Below, one piece after another: positions 11,559 through 23,368 of a stretch of 64,000 nucleotides of DNA (position 1 is its first letter; the number at the start of each line of letters is the position of its first letter). Source of the DNA: Vermamoeba vermiformis (taxonomy: Eukaryota > Tubulinea > Echinamoebida); NCBI GenBank assembly GCA_045837725.1, contig JBEWZL010000208.1:62001-126000 (forward strand), given 5' to 3'. Both the position numbers and the translations under genes were made by a program. Below the pieces are notes generated by a model. The model did no database searches and was not told the origin of the DNA. It saw only the letters and a list, made by a program, of their open reading frames with translations.

Positions 11559-13448
11559 ATGAGCACAACGATTGCGCCATTGCCTCAACAGCAGTCAGCA
11601 GCGGCCATTAAAAACCGCGAGCTCACTAAAGAGGTCTCGGCGGCCCTTCAAAATGTCAATATAAATACAATCAAAGCAGCTTTAAAGGTCGGCAAGTTCA
11701 ATCCGACGAGTAACGCGAAGGCAGCGCTCATCCAGAACTTTGAGGACGTAGTAATCAAGCAAGGCATATCAGAATTCGTTTCTAGACTACAGAGAAAGAC
11801 CCTAAAAATAACCTGCAGAGCCTGCGAGATAGAGAACCCAAGACAACGAGCGTTAGCTGATGAGATCTTACGGGTCGGCATTGCAGACTTCCTCTCAATT
11901 AAATGCGACGTAAATTTATTAAGAGAATTTGGAAAAGTATTGGGATTGGACAAAGACCCTGTAGTGAAGTATTTGGACAAGTCGGCGACAGATTTGGAAC
12001 GAGAAATTGCTGATGAAATTATGCTTATCGGAATGGAACACTTTTTGAGGAAAATGCCTCTAGAATTAGTCAAGGTAATTATTTCGCTGATTACTGATTT
12101 TTAGCAAATTATTAAATATTTAATTTTACGTTTATGGCTGCACACGCTCAAAAGGCCAAAAAAATATTTTTACGAATAATTGAGCAAATGTACATATATA
12201 CAGGATTTTTGAAATAATTTTTGACCGTAATAAATAATAAATTTATTTTTCACAATTACGGAATTTTTACGGATCCTATTTAATAGGCCACTACACATCA
12301 ATTATACTCAAAAACTTATGGATTATTTTTACGTCGTGAATATTGCTAATATTTCAATACAGGATATTTGCAAAGATCTCGCCTTAACACCCCAAGGCAA
12401 GTCCCAGGCAGACTATATTGACCGCGTCATGACGCATTTTTTCAATTTGGAGCCACAAGACAAATTCCGACGACTTGAAGAGGAGAAAAGATTGCAAGCG
12501 AACGGCGTCAATGGTTCATTTTTGTCTGGCTACGACGAAACCAGTGACGGCGGCGCTAAGGGCGGTGCTAAGCTTGAATACTCAGACTTGATGCAAAGCG
12601 ACAATATGAACTATGATTATGAAGATGAGGAAGAAGATGAAGAGGACGACGATGAGAAAGAATTTGTTCCTCCGAAGAGTGTCATGAAGAAGGCTAAAAC
12701 ACCTAGAAGAAGCCTCGAAAAAGATCTTAACAGCAGTGAAAGCAGTGGCAGTGAGGACTCTGAAGTGATCAACGCGAAGAAACGGAAGTACGATGAAATG
12801 AAGGTAAGCCACAGTGTCGAAAAATTGACACTTGACACGCGCTCTTTGGACACGTGGATCTCAGATCCACTATGACCCATTAATGTAGCACATAATGCTT
12901 CAATACATAGATGCCAAGCTAACACATATGATGTACTATAGGAGTCAGATGAAGATAATAGTGAGGTGAGCGAGAAGGATGAAGACAACGACGACGAAGA
13001 AGTATCACGAAAGGCTAAGCGAGGCAAATACATCTCTCCTCCCCTAAGGTAATTAATAACAATAGTATTATACGCGATTTTATTGCCGTAACACTAATGT
13101 GCTATGTTGTGCAGTAATATCAAGAAGGGAATCACGGGCGATGATCTGCAAAACTTGTACAATCTCACAGACTTGCAAGAGTACTGCAAACAAAACGACA
13201 TTATTCACACGGGCAAGAAGCCACAGTTGATCAAGCGAATCATTCAGTATTTGGAGACCGGTCAAAAGACACCAAAGAAACCGAAGGGCAAGCGATCACG
13301 TGGCGCTAAGAGGAAGTCTGAAGAGGTAAGCAATACAAGGCTTCAGTACATTTTTAGTTTACTAATACTACATCGTGACTAGTCTGAGAGAGGAGACGGA
13401 CAAGATGACGATAAAAGTTCGAGGAGCGGTGACGAAGAGGATTCCTAA
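11559..13448 (+). CDS. SAP-domain nuclear protein
   Basis: Five exons (11559-12074, 12363-12803, 12942-13048, 13115-13325, 13383-13448) join in frame; the start is the ATG at 11559. An N-terminal helical region of about 170 residues has no recognised family. An acidic stretch (EDEEEDEEDDDE) and basic clusters (KKAKTPRRS, KKRKYD) follow. A SAP-like helix-extension-helix comes near the end: LYNLTDLQEYCKQNDI.HTGKKPQLIKRI. The last part is lysine-rich, then acidic. SAP motifs bind AT-rich scaffold-attachment DNA, and the basic clusters suggest nuclear import. A DEK- or Tho1-like role is possible but not shown. The 288-nt first intron is long for this window. Confidence 0.75.
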
Positions 13449-13614
13449 AAAAAGAACACCGTGCTCGACTGACACCATTTGTACAACAACATGCTCGTTT
13501 GATAATGAATGTTATATAAATAGAATATCAATTACACGAAGAAGTAAGTTGGTTAAGATTTATTTTTAATGAGAAAGACAAGTTGGTTTGAAGAAGGTGC
13601 ACCTTTTCGTGACC

Positions 13615-16600
13615 TCACGGATGAGGGTACATCGAAGCCATTTGATTAAATAGGGACTCCATTTTCTGATCGTTCTCCTCTTCGACTGCTTCGTTGAAAG
13701 TGTTTTTGATGCGAGTATCAATTTTTCTGCGGAGCTTCTGAATCGCGTGGCGCACTTGCAGCACTTTTGTTGCAGAAATGCACTCTTTCAGCCGTTTTTC
13801 CATTTCAAGCGCTTCGTCTCGAATCTTCACCAGTTCTTCTCTTATCGTTAAGGCATTTTCAGAATTTTGAAGCGGCAGGCTTTGAAACTTGGATTTCAAC
13901 TCTGTTAATTTGTCACACACGCTCTCTAAAATCTGGACGGAAATGTCGTCTAATGCAAGCAGTGGGTTCTGTTCTTCTGCTGGTGTCTCGGTCGGCTCCG
14001 GAGAAGGTTCGGGCAATGCTAGTGGAGTGTTGTTGGCGGGCATCTTCATTCGGGCAATGCCTTGTTGAGTCAGCTCAACACTTTCATATGCTATCATATT
14101 CATTCGAGAAAGAAGCAATGTCGGGACTGAATTGTCTTCGACATCGCCCACCCTGAGGATGTAATCCGTGCTGTCTTCTGAGGTGTAGATAATCATTGTG
14201 AACTCGAAGCACAAGCACATGGCAGACAGCATGACTAGATCGGGAACAACGTCGCTTGTACATTCTTCAAGTCGCTTAATTCGTTCGTCCCAATCGTTCC
14301 AAGCGTCCTTGAATTTTAATCCCATCGGGTTGCTAGGCTTGTTGCTGTTCTCTTTTAACCAAGTCGCCAATTTTCTTCGCACCATCTTTGTTGCAGCCAC
14401 ATTGGCTACTGGGTCAATCAGGGTAGGATTGCGCTTGTATAACTCGAAGGCAATTATCGAGTACAGCTTGTTGCTATCTTGGTCTGCAAAGTGAATCAAT
14501 TTTTGTCGCATGAAATGTTGCTCGAGTCTGTCTTGCAGTCTTTTGGTTGCATTTGTTTGCACTTCAGCATAATCTTCACCTTCGGAGTCAGTGCTTTCAT
14601 CTGTAAGAGAGCTATCCAAGCTTGCGTCGTCATCACTGCCATCGTCGTCATCGTCATCGTCATCGCCAGATGGGCTATGGGTCTTTGCTGGCTTTCTTCG
14701 TAGGAGTCGATCTCGAATTTTTGAGCCAAAATTCAGTAAATCCTGCTGGCTGGCCAAAAAGTACGCGTCAGTGACGATGTCGAGGATGAACCCCAGAATT
14801 CTGTACGGCAGCAACTTTGAAACGTATCCGAACATCTGAGCAACGATGCCTCCTTTGAGCACTTCCGTAACTGACTTTTTTGGATTGGCGATGCGTTGAA
14901 TGATCAACTCGGCAAGCAGTGCGATGGCAAAGCCAATGATTGCGGGGAAAGCGAACATTGCAGTGAAGCCTAGCTTGGCCTGAAGTGCGCCGTACAGCAC
15001 GTGATAAAGAACTTTTCTTGCAAGGGAGAAGAGTGTGCTGTAAAATGTCGCTGAAGCCGAATGTTGAGCCAAAAACTGAACTCTTTCGCCAAGCGAATTG
15101 AACTTGGACCAATTGATCACGAGGTACACTGAGTTCTGACGAATAGAAGCTAACAAGTTGCCCTTCACTTCAGACATAAGTATATCTTCGTAATACTTCT
15201 GTCTCGCTTGATGCTCTTGCTTTTGGTACTCCTTTTCGTTCGCCTTGACATTCTCTTCGTACTGCTCTTTCTTTTGTTGGTTCTCCGTGTCGACTTTGGC
15301 TTTCTCTCGTTGATAGTTTTCTTGCTGCTCTCGTTGTCTTTGATTGAATTCGTTCTGTGCCGCTTGCTTGCGTGCCTCATTTTCGTTTCTTTTTTGTTCG
15401 ATATGGCGAGCAAGCTGGGCCTCTGCCAAAGCTCTTGCTGCTGCTTCATCATTGTGCCTCGCTCCAGGTCTAGCAATCAGGTTGCCATTTGCATCGTACA
15501 CAGCTGCGTAAGCGGCACCTCTGCCGCCAAAGGGTCTTTTTCGACCTCTTTCTATTTTAATTTGATAAGACTCTCTGAATATGGAAGGGTCATCATTAAA
15601 TTGAAATTGGCCAGGCTGAGGTTGCTGAACGGTGTTGAAAACAGGCTGTTCGATGACGGTTTGTTGCGGAAGCGTTAAAGTCGGAAGCTGCGAGGAGACT
15701 ACGTCAACAATACGATTGAATGCACGTTGACTAGTATCGGTCCATTGATGTTGGCTTATCTCTTTCAATCTGTCAACGTTGCGTTTCATTGCCTCGTCGA
15801 TCTTGTTCTTCATCGCAGTTTTTTCCATCCATCCAGCCATGGCGGTAGCAACGCGTTCGCTTGCAATCGAAACTGCGCGCTGGAAGAAGAATTCATCGAC
15901 AAAGAGTCCTCGCAATTGTTTGTTAGTCAGGTCTGCAATCCCTTGCTTGATGTACCAGTTGAAGTTTTCGTTGAGCTTCTTATCCCTAACTTTTTCGATC
16001 TTCTTCTTGATCTTTTCTCTGAACTCGGCATCAAGCAAATTGATTGCATCGTTGTGAATATCTAGCGCTCTCTTCAAGGCATTGTTGATTTCGGTGTAAT
16101 TGCTTGGAATTTTAATTCTCTGCAGCGAAATCTCGATGGCGTCCATTAATTGATAGTACGTTTGCTCGCTGACGTGCCGCAACCGCAATGGCAGATTAGA
16201 CGTGAAGAACGCTTGAATGGCTCCGTTGTTATCGAGACTGTCCATGATCGAAGTCCAAATGTGATGAATGTCGGGTCCGTAAAATGGAACTGCAGTGGCT
16301 AGATAGGTGTTGACCACTTGGGCGAAGTTGTTCAAAGCCAGGGTGAATTCAGGTACGATGTTCTGCGCAACGTGCAAGTCAACGTCAATCCGAGCGTTAC
16401 ACGGTCGAGGGAAGGAAAAGCATCTAAATCGAATCACTTAGCATTGTTGCAATAGAATAGCTTAGCGATTAAAGTAAAACTTACTGACTGGGAGGTACCA
16501 AAATTCCTGTCCGATGAATGTAAGTACCAAGATTGTCCCAATTAGGTTCTTTGTCTCGTTGAACTAAATAGAAAGCAGTGCTCATGGCAAGGATCCGCTT

Positions 16601-17068
16601 CTTGTCCTTCAACATTCTGTCCAGAAATTCGCGGAACTTGTCCAACACTTGAAAAGTAGCTGCGAGGCGCTCCTTGAAACCATCCACTTTTCCTTTGAAG
16701 TTGTAGATGATGGCATTACTAACGCTGAATACCAGATGCAAAATCAAATTGTCGTGTTTGTCGTTTTCTCCTATTCCTTGAGTGTCGATAAACATTCTAT
16801 CAGGTTTGGCGGGGTCGCGAGAGGGAACTATGATGACAAAGATGCCCTTTGTTTGGGCTTCCGCACGGTGACCGGGAGCAAAAGCGTCGCATCCAGACAA
16901 AATGTTGAGTAAGGTGGACTTGCCGGTTCCAACATCTCCTATGATGCTAATTACATGGCAGCGGTTGGCCAATTGCAAAAAATCATGAGCTACACTGGAG
17001 TTGTATACCAGATCTTCATCTTTCACGACGAACGCGGCGGTAGACTTCCACCTCGGGTTGCCTTCCAT
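13615..17068 (-). CDS. GBP-like large GTPase with coiled coil, membrane patch and pseudo-OTU domain
   Basis: Two exons (17068-16485 and 16423-13615) give about 1130 residues. The GTPase part has GDVGTGKST (44-52), the GBP-type TKGI switch I (73-76) and DTQG (95-98). Middle parts are helical, with a long Glu/Lys/Gln coiled coil and a hydrophobic patch (FTAMFAFPAIIGFAIALLAE, from residue 681), then an Asp/Ser-rich linker. Residues about 842-975 align by eye with OTU cysteine proteases: DSNKLYSII in place of DGNCLYRAI, an R-x2-L-x2-WL helix, a central W region, and AYESV in place of HYDSV. The catalytic cysteine is lysine (about 847) and the histidine is alanine (about 973). GBPs remodel membranes and defend vacuoles in other eukaryotes. 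The GTPase call is strong; the OTU call is inference. Confidence 0.75.
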
Positions 17069-17582
17069 TGTTTCTAAATGATAAGAATTAACACAAAATG
17101 AAAAGACTTATTTATATTCTGAAATATCTCGTCAATATCTGAAGCGATAAATGGCAGAAAAAACGTTGATTTCATGAAATTATGTCAAAAGCGAATTGTC
17201 CGGTGCACAAAGAATTAATCAATGAAATTTAATAATGTGCAATACGCGGTGATTTGTCGCTTATTTCCTAAATTTGATGTTTCTTGTCCACTGCCATAAA
17301 ATAAATGTCGGGCTGCAACCGAAAAGAATAACACAAACAATTAATTAATGCAACAATATACAAAGAATTGAGATAAGGAGTAGTTGATTTTCTGCTTACC
17401 ATTAGCTAAAGTTGCAATGGCTTATAAGGTCCTAATTAGTCGGCGGAGTTTTTTTGGTCAGAGATCCGTAATGTTCCTTCGTAGTAACGAATTTTAGTGA
17501 ATAACATTTATTAGTATTAACAAGCACGTAACTTTGTTTTGTGGGTCTTTTAGTTACGAGAAACAGATGAGTCGTGGGTGTC
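17069..17582. other. Intergenic, no gene seen
   Basis: About 510 nt between the start of the large GTPase gene and the end of the rhodanese gene, both on the minus strand. AT-rich; probably the GTPase promoter and the rhodanese 3' flank. No coding signal. Confidence 0.5.
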
Positions 17583-19186
17583 TTATTTAGGAGGTGCTTG
17601 ACCAGCAGCGGCGGCGGCAGCGGCAGCCTAAAAAAATTTATTACTTATGTGCAATATAGAAATGAAATTAAGCTTTTCGAAGCTTGATCCAACTGGATGT
17701 AGCCAGATCGAACAAACTGATATTCGAGTTCTAATAGCAGTAATCAATAATAATAGTGCTTACCTCTTTCTTCTTTCGCTCTTCTTCTTCAAACCAAGCA
17801 ACGTCCTTGTAATAATAAAATGCGCCTTGAGTTCTCAGTTCTTCTGGACCACCTTCAACAACGTGCACGCGAGTGTGACCCAAGCTTTCTAAGAATTCAG
17901 CGAACTGTTTTTGGAATAGAAGGTCAGACCTGCAAACGAAATAACGGCAAAGAATCGTTTCAATCGATTTTGGTCAAATTGTGCAAATGCGCCAAACCAT
18001 CGACACGAAAAAAATTAACGACGCGCCTAGAATCTCACGTGGAGATATTTCATCACGTGCTATGTTATTACTAAATATAGTAATGTAATTATCATCATTT
18101 GCGAGTTCCTTACTTGAAGAGCTTTGACCATGTCAGGGCCAGAAACGGTGTGTACGTAGATAGGTCTAGTCTTGGGCATCTGAATACAAACTACAGTTAG
18201 AAACAGCATATAATACGTGTTATTATAATATATTGTGCATAATAACGAATAAAATTGAAAGAGAGTCAATTTTCTCGCGAAAAAGTTTCGTTGTTGGATC
18301 GCGAGTTTGAACGATTGAAATGTTCTTTGTAATTTCCAAATAAGGCAATAACATACATCAGCCACGTGTTCCTTAGTAGTGCTGCTGAAAGGCAAGTTGA
18401 TTGTGCCCAAAATATGGAACTTCTCGTGTTCAAGAGGCTCGCGAACATCGAGGATGAGTGGGCTTTCGAGATCACGAACAGATCTGTTCAACTCTTGTGG
18501 CTTAACACGAGGTATAGTGTACTATAATATAGTATAACAATTATTAGTCTTTTAATCATTTCAGATAGGGTCTGCCGGATCTAAGACGATCGCGAAAATT
18601 GTGGATCGAGCGTTCGGTCTCGTTATCGTATATTTATGGTTTTATGCTCGTTATTATTTTAAATATTATTTAATTATTTTTGCAACTAATACTTACGACG
18701 TTGATTGGCTTGGGAGCAAACTCCGAGGGCTTATCAGCGTAAGAACGAACAAAAATGCTGCCAGCCATTACATTCTATAGAATAAATCCACTTATTATTA
18801 ACATATAATTGAGGGTATAATTATAGTCGTCTGTGAGTTTAGTGACGCGAGCAGATGCGATCAAAATTATTAAATTTTATTCTTACCTTGCTACCACGAG
18901 AAGCCTTGGCAAAAATTGATTTTCTTGCTATATAATTAAAATAAATGGTAAATAATTATTTTGAGGCCTACAGTAATTATTGTAATAATTATTATTTACC
19001 TGAGGTTCGAGATGTGGTGCTAATACGAGTTGACAATCGTCCCAAAGCGCCAAAGAAGCTATTCTAAATATTGTAAAATAATATTAACAATGTATCGGGT
19101 GCTAGAAGCTGAAGCTGATATTTGTTTGGATGTCGCAATCCACGTTGAAATAAATATCTCTGACAAATCACAAATTAACTTACCAT
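17583..19186 (-). CDS. Mitochondrial rhodanese-domain protein lacking the active cysteine
   Basis: Eight minus-strand exons. The first is the ATG alone (19186-19184); then 19063-19000, 18927-18887, 18774-18697, 18521-18357, 18179-18114, one starting near 17928 and ending at 17764, and 17627-17583. The N-terminus is Arg/Ser-rich with no acidic residues for about 45 positions, typical of a mitochondrial presequence. The rhodanese core reads LILDVREPLEHEKFHILGTINLPF, but the active loop is VHTVSGPDMVKAL where sulfurtransferases have C-x4-R. With no cysteine it should not transfer sulfur. An alanine-rich tail ends APPK. The junction near 18114/17929 does not keep frame with the simplest sites, so one small exon or another donor is probably missed. 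Confidence 0.75.
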
Positions 19187-19332
19187 TATTGTATTTTTAT
19201 ATGGTCCGATAATAAACTACCACTAACAGAGCTTTCATTAAATTTCATCGTAGTTTCAGCTCCGTAAAATTTCTTCGGAGCACGATATTTTCTCGCCGTC
19301 CAGGTCTTCTGCCATAAATTAACCAATTTCAA

Positions 19333-21506
19333 TATGGATTACACGGGCTTATCAAAGAGAGGTATAGAGCTTGTGCCGAAAGAGCCAAATCCGCTGGTGA
19401 TCTACCTGAACGAGTACGGCAAAGATCCTTTCGATGGAGAAACCAATCCTAAAGGGATTATTGACTGTGGTGTGGCTGAAAACGACGTAAGCATAATTTT
19501 CAGCTTGGTTTAATCAATAAGGCACCCATTATAAAGTTGCAATGTCACCTTTACAGATCGTGCCAATTAAAAACTTTTTAAAATTAATGTCAAATATTGC
19601 ATTTTCGCGATATTTAAGCATCTAATTATAGGTAGTATCGGACATAATCTTAGAAAAATTAAAAGAAGTGCACCAAAAACTAAGACCGGTAGATCTTCGT
19701 TATACCAACTTTCAGGGCAACCCTGACCTTAGAAACGCGTATGTTAGCCTAATTTTCGTAATTTAATGATGCATAATGCCGATTTAATTCGAAAAACGTC
19801 TTTGCACAAGGCATGGCTAAATCGATTGTTTGTTTTTAGGATCTCTTCTTTTTTCAATCGACATTTCAATGTAAACACAAATCCAGAGCATATCATCATT
19901 ACTGATGGCACGGGGACAGCTCTGAATAATTTAGCGACGGTATTATGCGATCCTAATGACGGAATTTTGCTGCCGGCTCCGTAAGTGTAGCTAAATACGA
20001 GATCCTCCTTTTATTTGGAACCAAATTAATACGACATATCATTTTTATGGTACCATGAGGTACCAATGCTACTATGGAAGCCGCATGAATAATTTTCTGA
20101 ATTTAGCTTTTATGGCGCGTATTTACTTGATATGACTTTGCTGCCCAAAACGAAGATAATAACAGGTATACGATATCAAAAATGATAGAACAGCATTTTT
20201 ACTTGTTTTATCAGTCCCAACTCGATACGAAGACAAATTCACTCTTTCGATGGATACACTGACCCAGGTCTATGATGAGAAGACAAGTCAAGGTAATATT
20301 AATACACCAATTAATATATCTATTAAGAAAGTATAAGATTATATTTAAGTTTTTGAATTATTCTCTGCCGTCTAGATTTTTTGAAAATCTAACCTGAACC
20401 CGCTTTCTTAGGCGAGACTATAAAAGCACTACTAATCACAAATCCTAATAATCCTACTGGTGTGGGTCACAGTCCTGAGGAATTAATGCAGCTCGTTGAT
20501 TGGGCCAAACAACGACGCGTACATTTAATCATGAACGAAATCTACGCTTTGTCTTCATTCAAACGACCCCACTCTACTATTCTGAAGGTGCTAGATGCAA
20601 GTAAGTAATGTTAATACCTTTTTCATTGCTGCACAAGTCAAGAACACAATGCAAGTGCAGATCCGGATCCTAGAGTAACCGTTTAACGTGATCTGATTTT
20701 GGCTTAAACAAGATGTTTTTGAGCTCAAAATTTATTTGCAGCACTATAATTATACATTAATATCCATTTGCAAGCTTTATAGCACGTATTCTAACGGTAA
20801 CTATTTTTATCAGTGAAGGATGACGAGTTCGTGCATCACTACGTACACTTCACGTACGGTTTCGCGAAAGATTTTGGTGTTTCTGGACTACGCTTGTCGT
20901 TCGCATATTCACTGAACGAGCACGTGGTTGCAGCGATGGGCCAGTCGTTGAGTTTTTTCACGACAAGTTCACGTCAGACACAAGCATGCTTCACTCATAT
21001 CCTGAACGATAAACAGTGGATGGATTATTATACTAAAGGTGAGGGTATTATATAAGAATATATCATACAGATATTGATCTAAAGTGATTTCTCGATTGTC
21101 ACAAAAAATTGGATCTGCCATCGAAGTTACTTTTTCTTTTCTGGGTCTAGCTGCATCTTTTAGCTTTGCAATATTATGCTAATTGCATTATATAGAGCTG
21201 AAGGAGAGATTAGTTCGTGCAAGCTCTTTAGTGAAGGATAAATTGGATGCAGAACAGATCAAGTACATCGAACCAGAAGGAGGACTATTCATCGTATTAG
21301 ACCTGCGTTCATATTTGAAAGAGAAGACATTCGAAGCAGAGAAGGACTTATTCGAGCATTTGTTCTACAAGCACAAGATCTACATCAATTACGGCCATAG
21401 TTTCGGTTTCACTGAACCAGGTTTCTTTCGCGTCATTTTTTCGCGGTTAAAACCAACTATGGAAGAAGCTGTAAATAGAATTGCTGCTGGATTAAAATCT
21501 TACTAG
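19333..21506 (+). CDS. ACC-synthase-like PLP aminotransferase (fold type I)
   Basis: Exons: 19333-19486, 19632-19738, 19840-19980, 20107-20165, 20215-20292, 20412-20600, 20814-21038, 21196-21506. The family pattern is clear: LSKRG at the start, CGVAEND, NFQGNPDLR, TDGTGTALNNL, NPNNPTG, EIYALSSF, then the PLP lysine in GFAKDFGVSGLR. The enzyme class makes aminocyclopropane carboxylate or transaminates amino acids. Two oddities stand out. The aspartate that normally pairs with the PLP ring nitrogen (DEIY) is Asn (NEIY). The start frame and the frame after CCGAAAAG at 19375-19384 differ by one base; the only intron that would fix it would be about 22 nt. So the gene has either a one-base error or a real frameshift. 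Substrate unknown. Confidence 0.8.
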
Positions 21507-21851
21507 TTGAAGGTTCGCTGTATTTGGATGCTCTTGTTTGGTACGTTTCTTGTACAAGCCGTATTACTTCCTACTAGCCATTCATGGAATTCTTAATTTA
21601 TCCTATCTACAACTTGACACGTTCATTTTCATATGGCTCTAGAGTCATCTACATAGGTCAATTTACGGGTAGCCGATTGAAGAGAATTTTACCAGAAGAT
21701 GACATGAATTGACAGCGGGACGAGAAACTCCAAACAAATGAGTTCACAACGGTTTCGTAGAAATTTTTTTTTTTTCCCTTTTTTTTTTTTTTTTTAAACA
21801 AAAAAAAAAAAAATTCCCGACTGTTCCGTCATTTTCGTAAAACACAAAACT
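21507..21851. other. Intergenic with poly-T / poly-A tract
   Basis: A T-rich tract (21763-21796) runs into an A-rich tract (21797-21812) about 40 nt upstream of the F-box start codon. It could form a hairpin or act as a nucleosome-free promoter element. Otherwise nothing is recognised. Confidence 0.6.
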
Positions 21852-23277
21852 ATGAACGTAATGAAGAGATTGGGCAGCTGGGCTTTTGGTAGCGGTGACA
21901 AATCGCAAGATCCGAGAACAAACGAAGAATCAAGCGGTCCTACAGAAGTCGCAAACTTAGAAAATATTCCCCTTGAAATTATTTGCATTATTGCATCATA
22001 TTTACCATTCAGACAATTTATGGCGTTATTACAAGCAAATACTAAATTTAAAAAATTGTTGGATCAAAATGGTAAGCTTAATTAAGTATTGAACCAAATT
22101 CATTTACCTTATAATACGCAGTATTTAAATAAGATTTTTTGTTCAGATTTATGGAGTTGTCAGATCGAAAATTTCTTTCTGACATCCACGCACCGTAAGA
22201 AGCCAAATTGTCGAAGGACATTTAAATATATCTACCAGAATAGAAAGCGTAAGTAGAAGCAATTAAATACAAATCAGGATTCATTCATAGCGTTTATTAG
22301 AGCTCGCACCAGCTAAGTTAGCCGGTTTCAAATCAGCGTACGTGCCAACAAAGATTTCGCAGAAATCTGATGACAGTGGTATGTATAGTGAGTTTTAGGA
22401 AGTTAAATAAATTTCCTGAAGCAAAAATGTCAAGTAAGGCCTGTACTAATCTTCCGCCTTGCAGAGGAGAATGACCTACGAAATATTATTCTGGATGATA
22501 CTCTGTTCGTTTACGAAACAAAAAAATCGCATAATGTAAATGTTGTGCTCTCAACTTACAACGGAAGACCGTACTTTGTCAGATCGATCAAAATTTCGGA
22601 CGCACTGAACAAGATGTACGTTACACAAGTGCACTTAATTCCATTTTAAATTTCAATGCGATAGGTGGTACCATACACCCGTTCTAAGTGCTGGATTGAT
22701 TTTCTTGTTCGACGAAGAACCGGATCTTGCTAAATTATCAAAGTACGACTCGTTTACAAAGAAGCAGTGGGAAGAGTTATCCGCACAATATGAAAGCATC
22801 GAGTAAGTCGTAGTATTTTACTAACTAAGTGCAATAATTAAATTTTGATTGAAGAGCGTTACAACGAGCCGGATGTCCAGTGGTTTATTTTGAAGGCTTG
22901 GAGAAGGAACTTGACGGCAAATTATTCATCAATTTTGATTTGCCTTGTCTTGTAGCCACGCACTTTGTCCTAAGTAAGTTGCAAGCTAACCCTCGATGAG
23001 GTGGATCCGAATTTAGTTTTACCTATACTCCGAATACTAACCTTCCCAGAAATGCTCCGATCTTGCGACGAAAGCAAAGAAGGAATGAATGTGGCTAATT
23101 TTATTCTCTACGGTGGTCTGGCTGAAGGTACGCAAAATTCCTTACTGATTTACAATGTTTTTAAACGTTCATGAATCAGCCACCAACACTACTACGACTT
23201 GGATGTCCAATGCTGAGCCTGATGACATTGATATGGGTGGTTTAAGCGATTACGATGATTATGGTGACTTTGAGTAA
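21852..23277 (+). CDS. F-box protein of unknown target
   Basis: Eight exons: 21852-22071, 22147-22248, 22301-22378, 22465-22615, 22665-22802, 22855-22973, 23050-23127, 23180-23277. The F-box is near residues 35-75: LENIPLEIICIIASYLPFRQF with a helical follow-on (LLQANTKFKKLLDQNDLW). The rest, about 260 residues, shows no WD40, kelch or LRR repeats and ends in an acidic tail (DYDDYGDFE). F-box proteins link substrates to Skp1-Cullin ubiquitin ligases, so this is probably a substrate adaptor of unknown specificity. All junctions keep frame. Confidence 0.8.
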
Positions 23278-23368
23278 TCGGAATTTCGTATCAAGAAGCC
23301 AGATCTACATTCGTTTTTAGATCCGCCGTAGATTCGGATATTACATACTAAACAGATCTGTTTTATTT

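Noticed and set aside
21763-21812. Poly-T/poly-A tract as a retrotransposon tail
   Set aside because: No target-site duplication or element body is seen; it sits in a normal promoter position.
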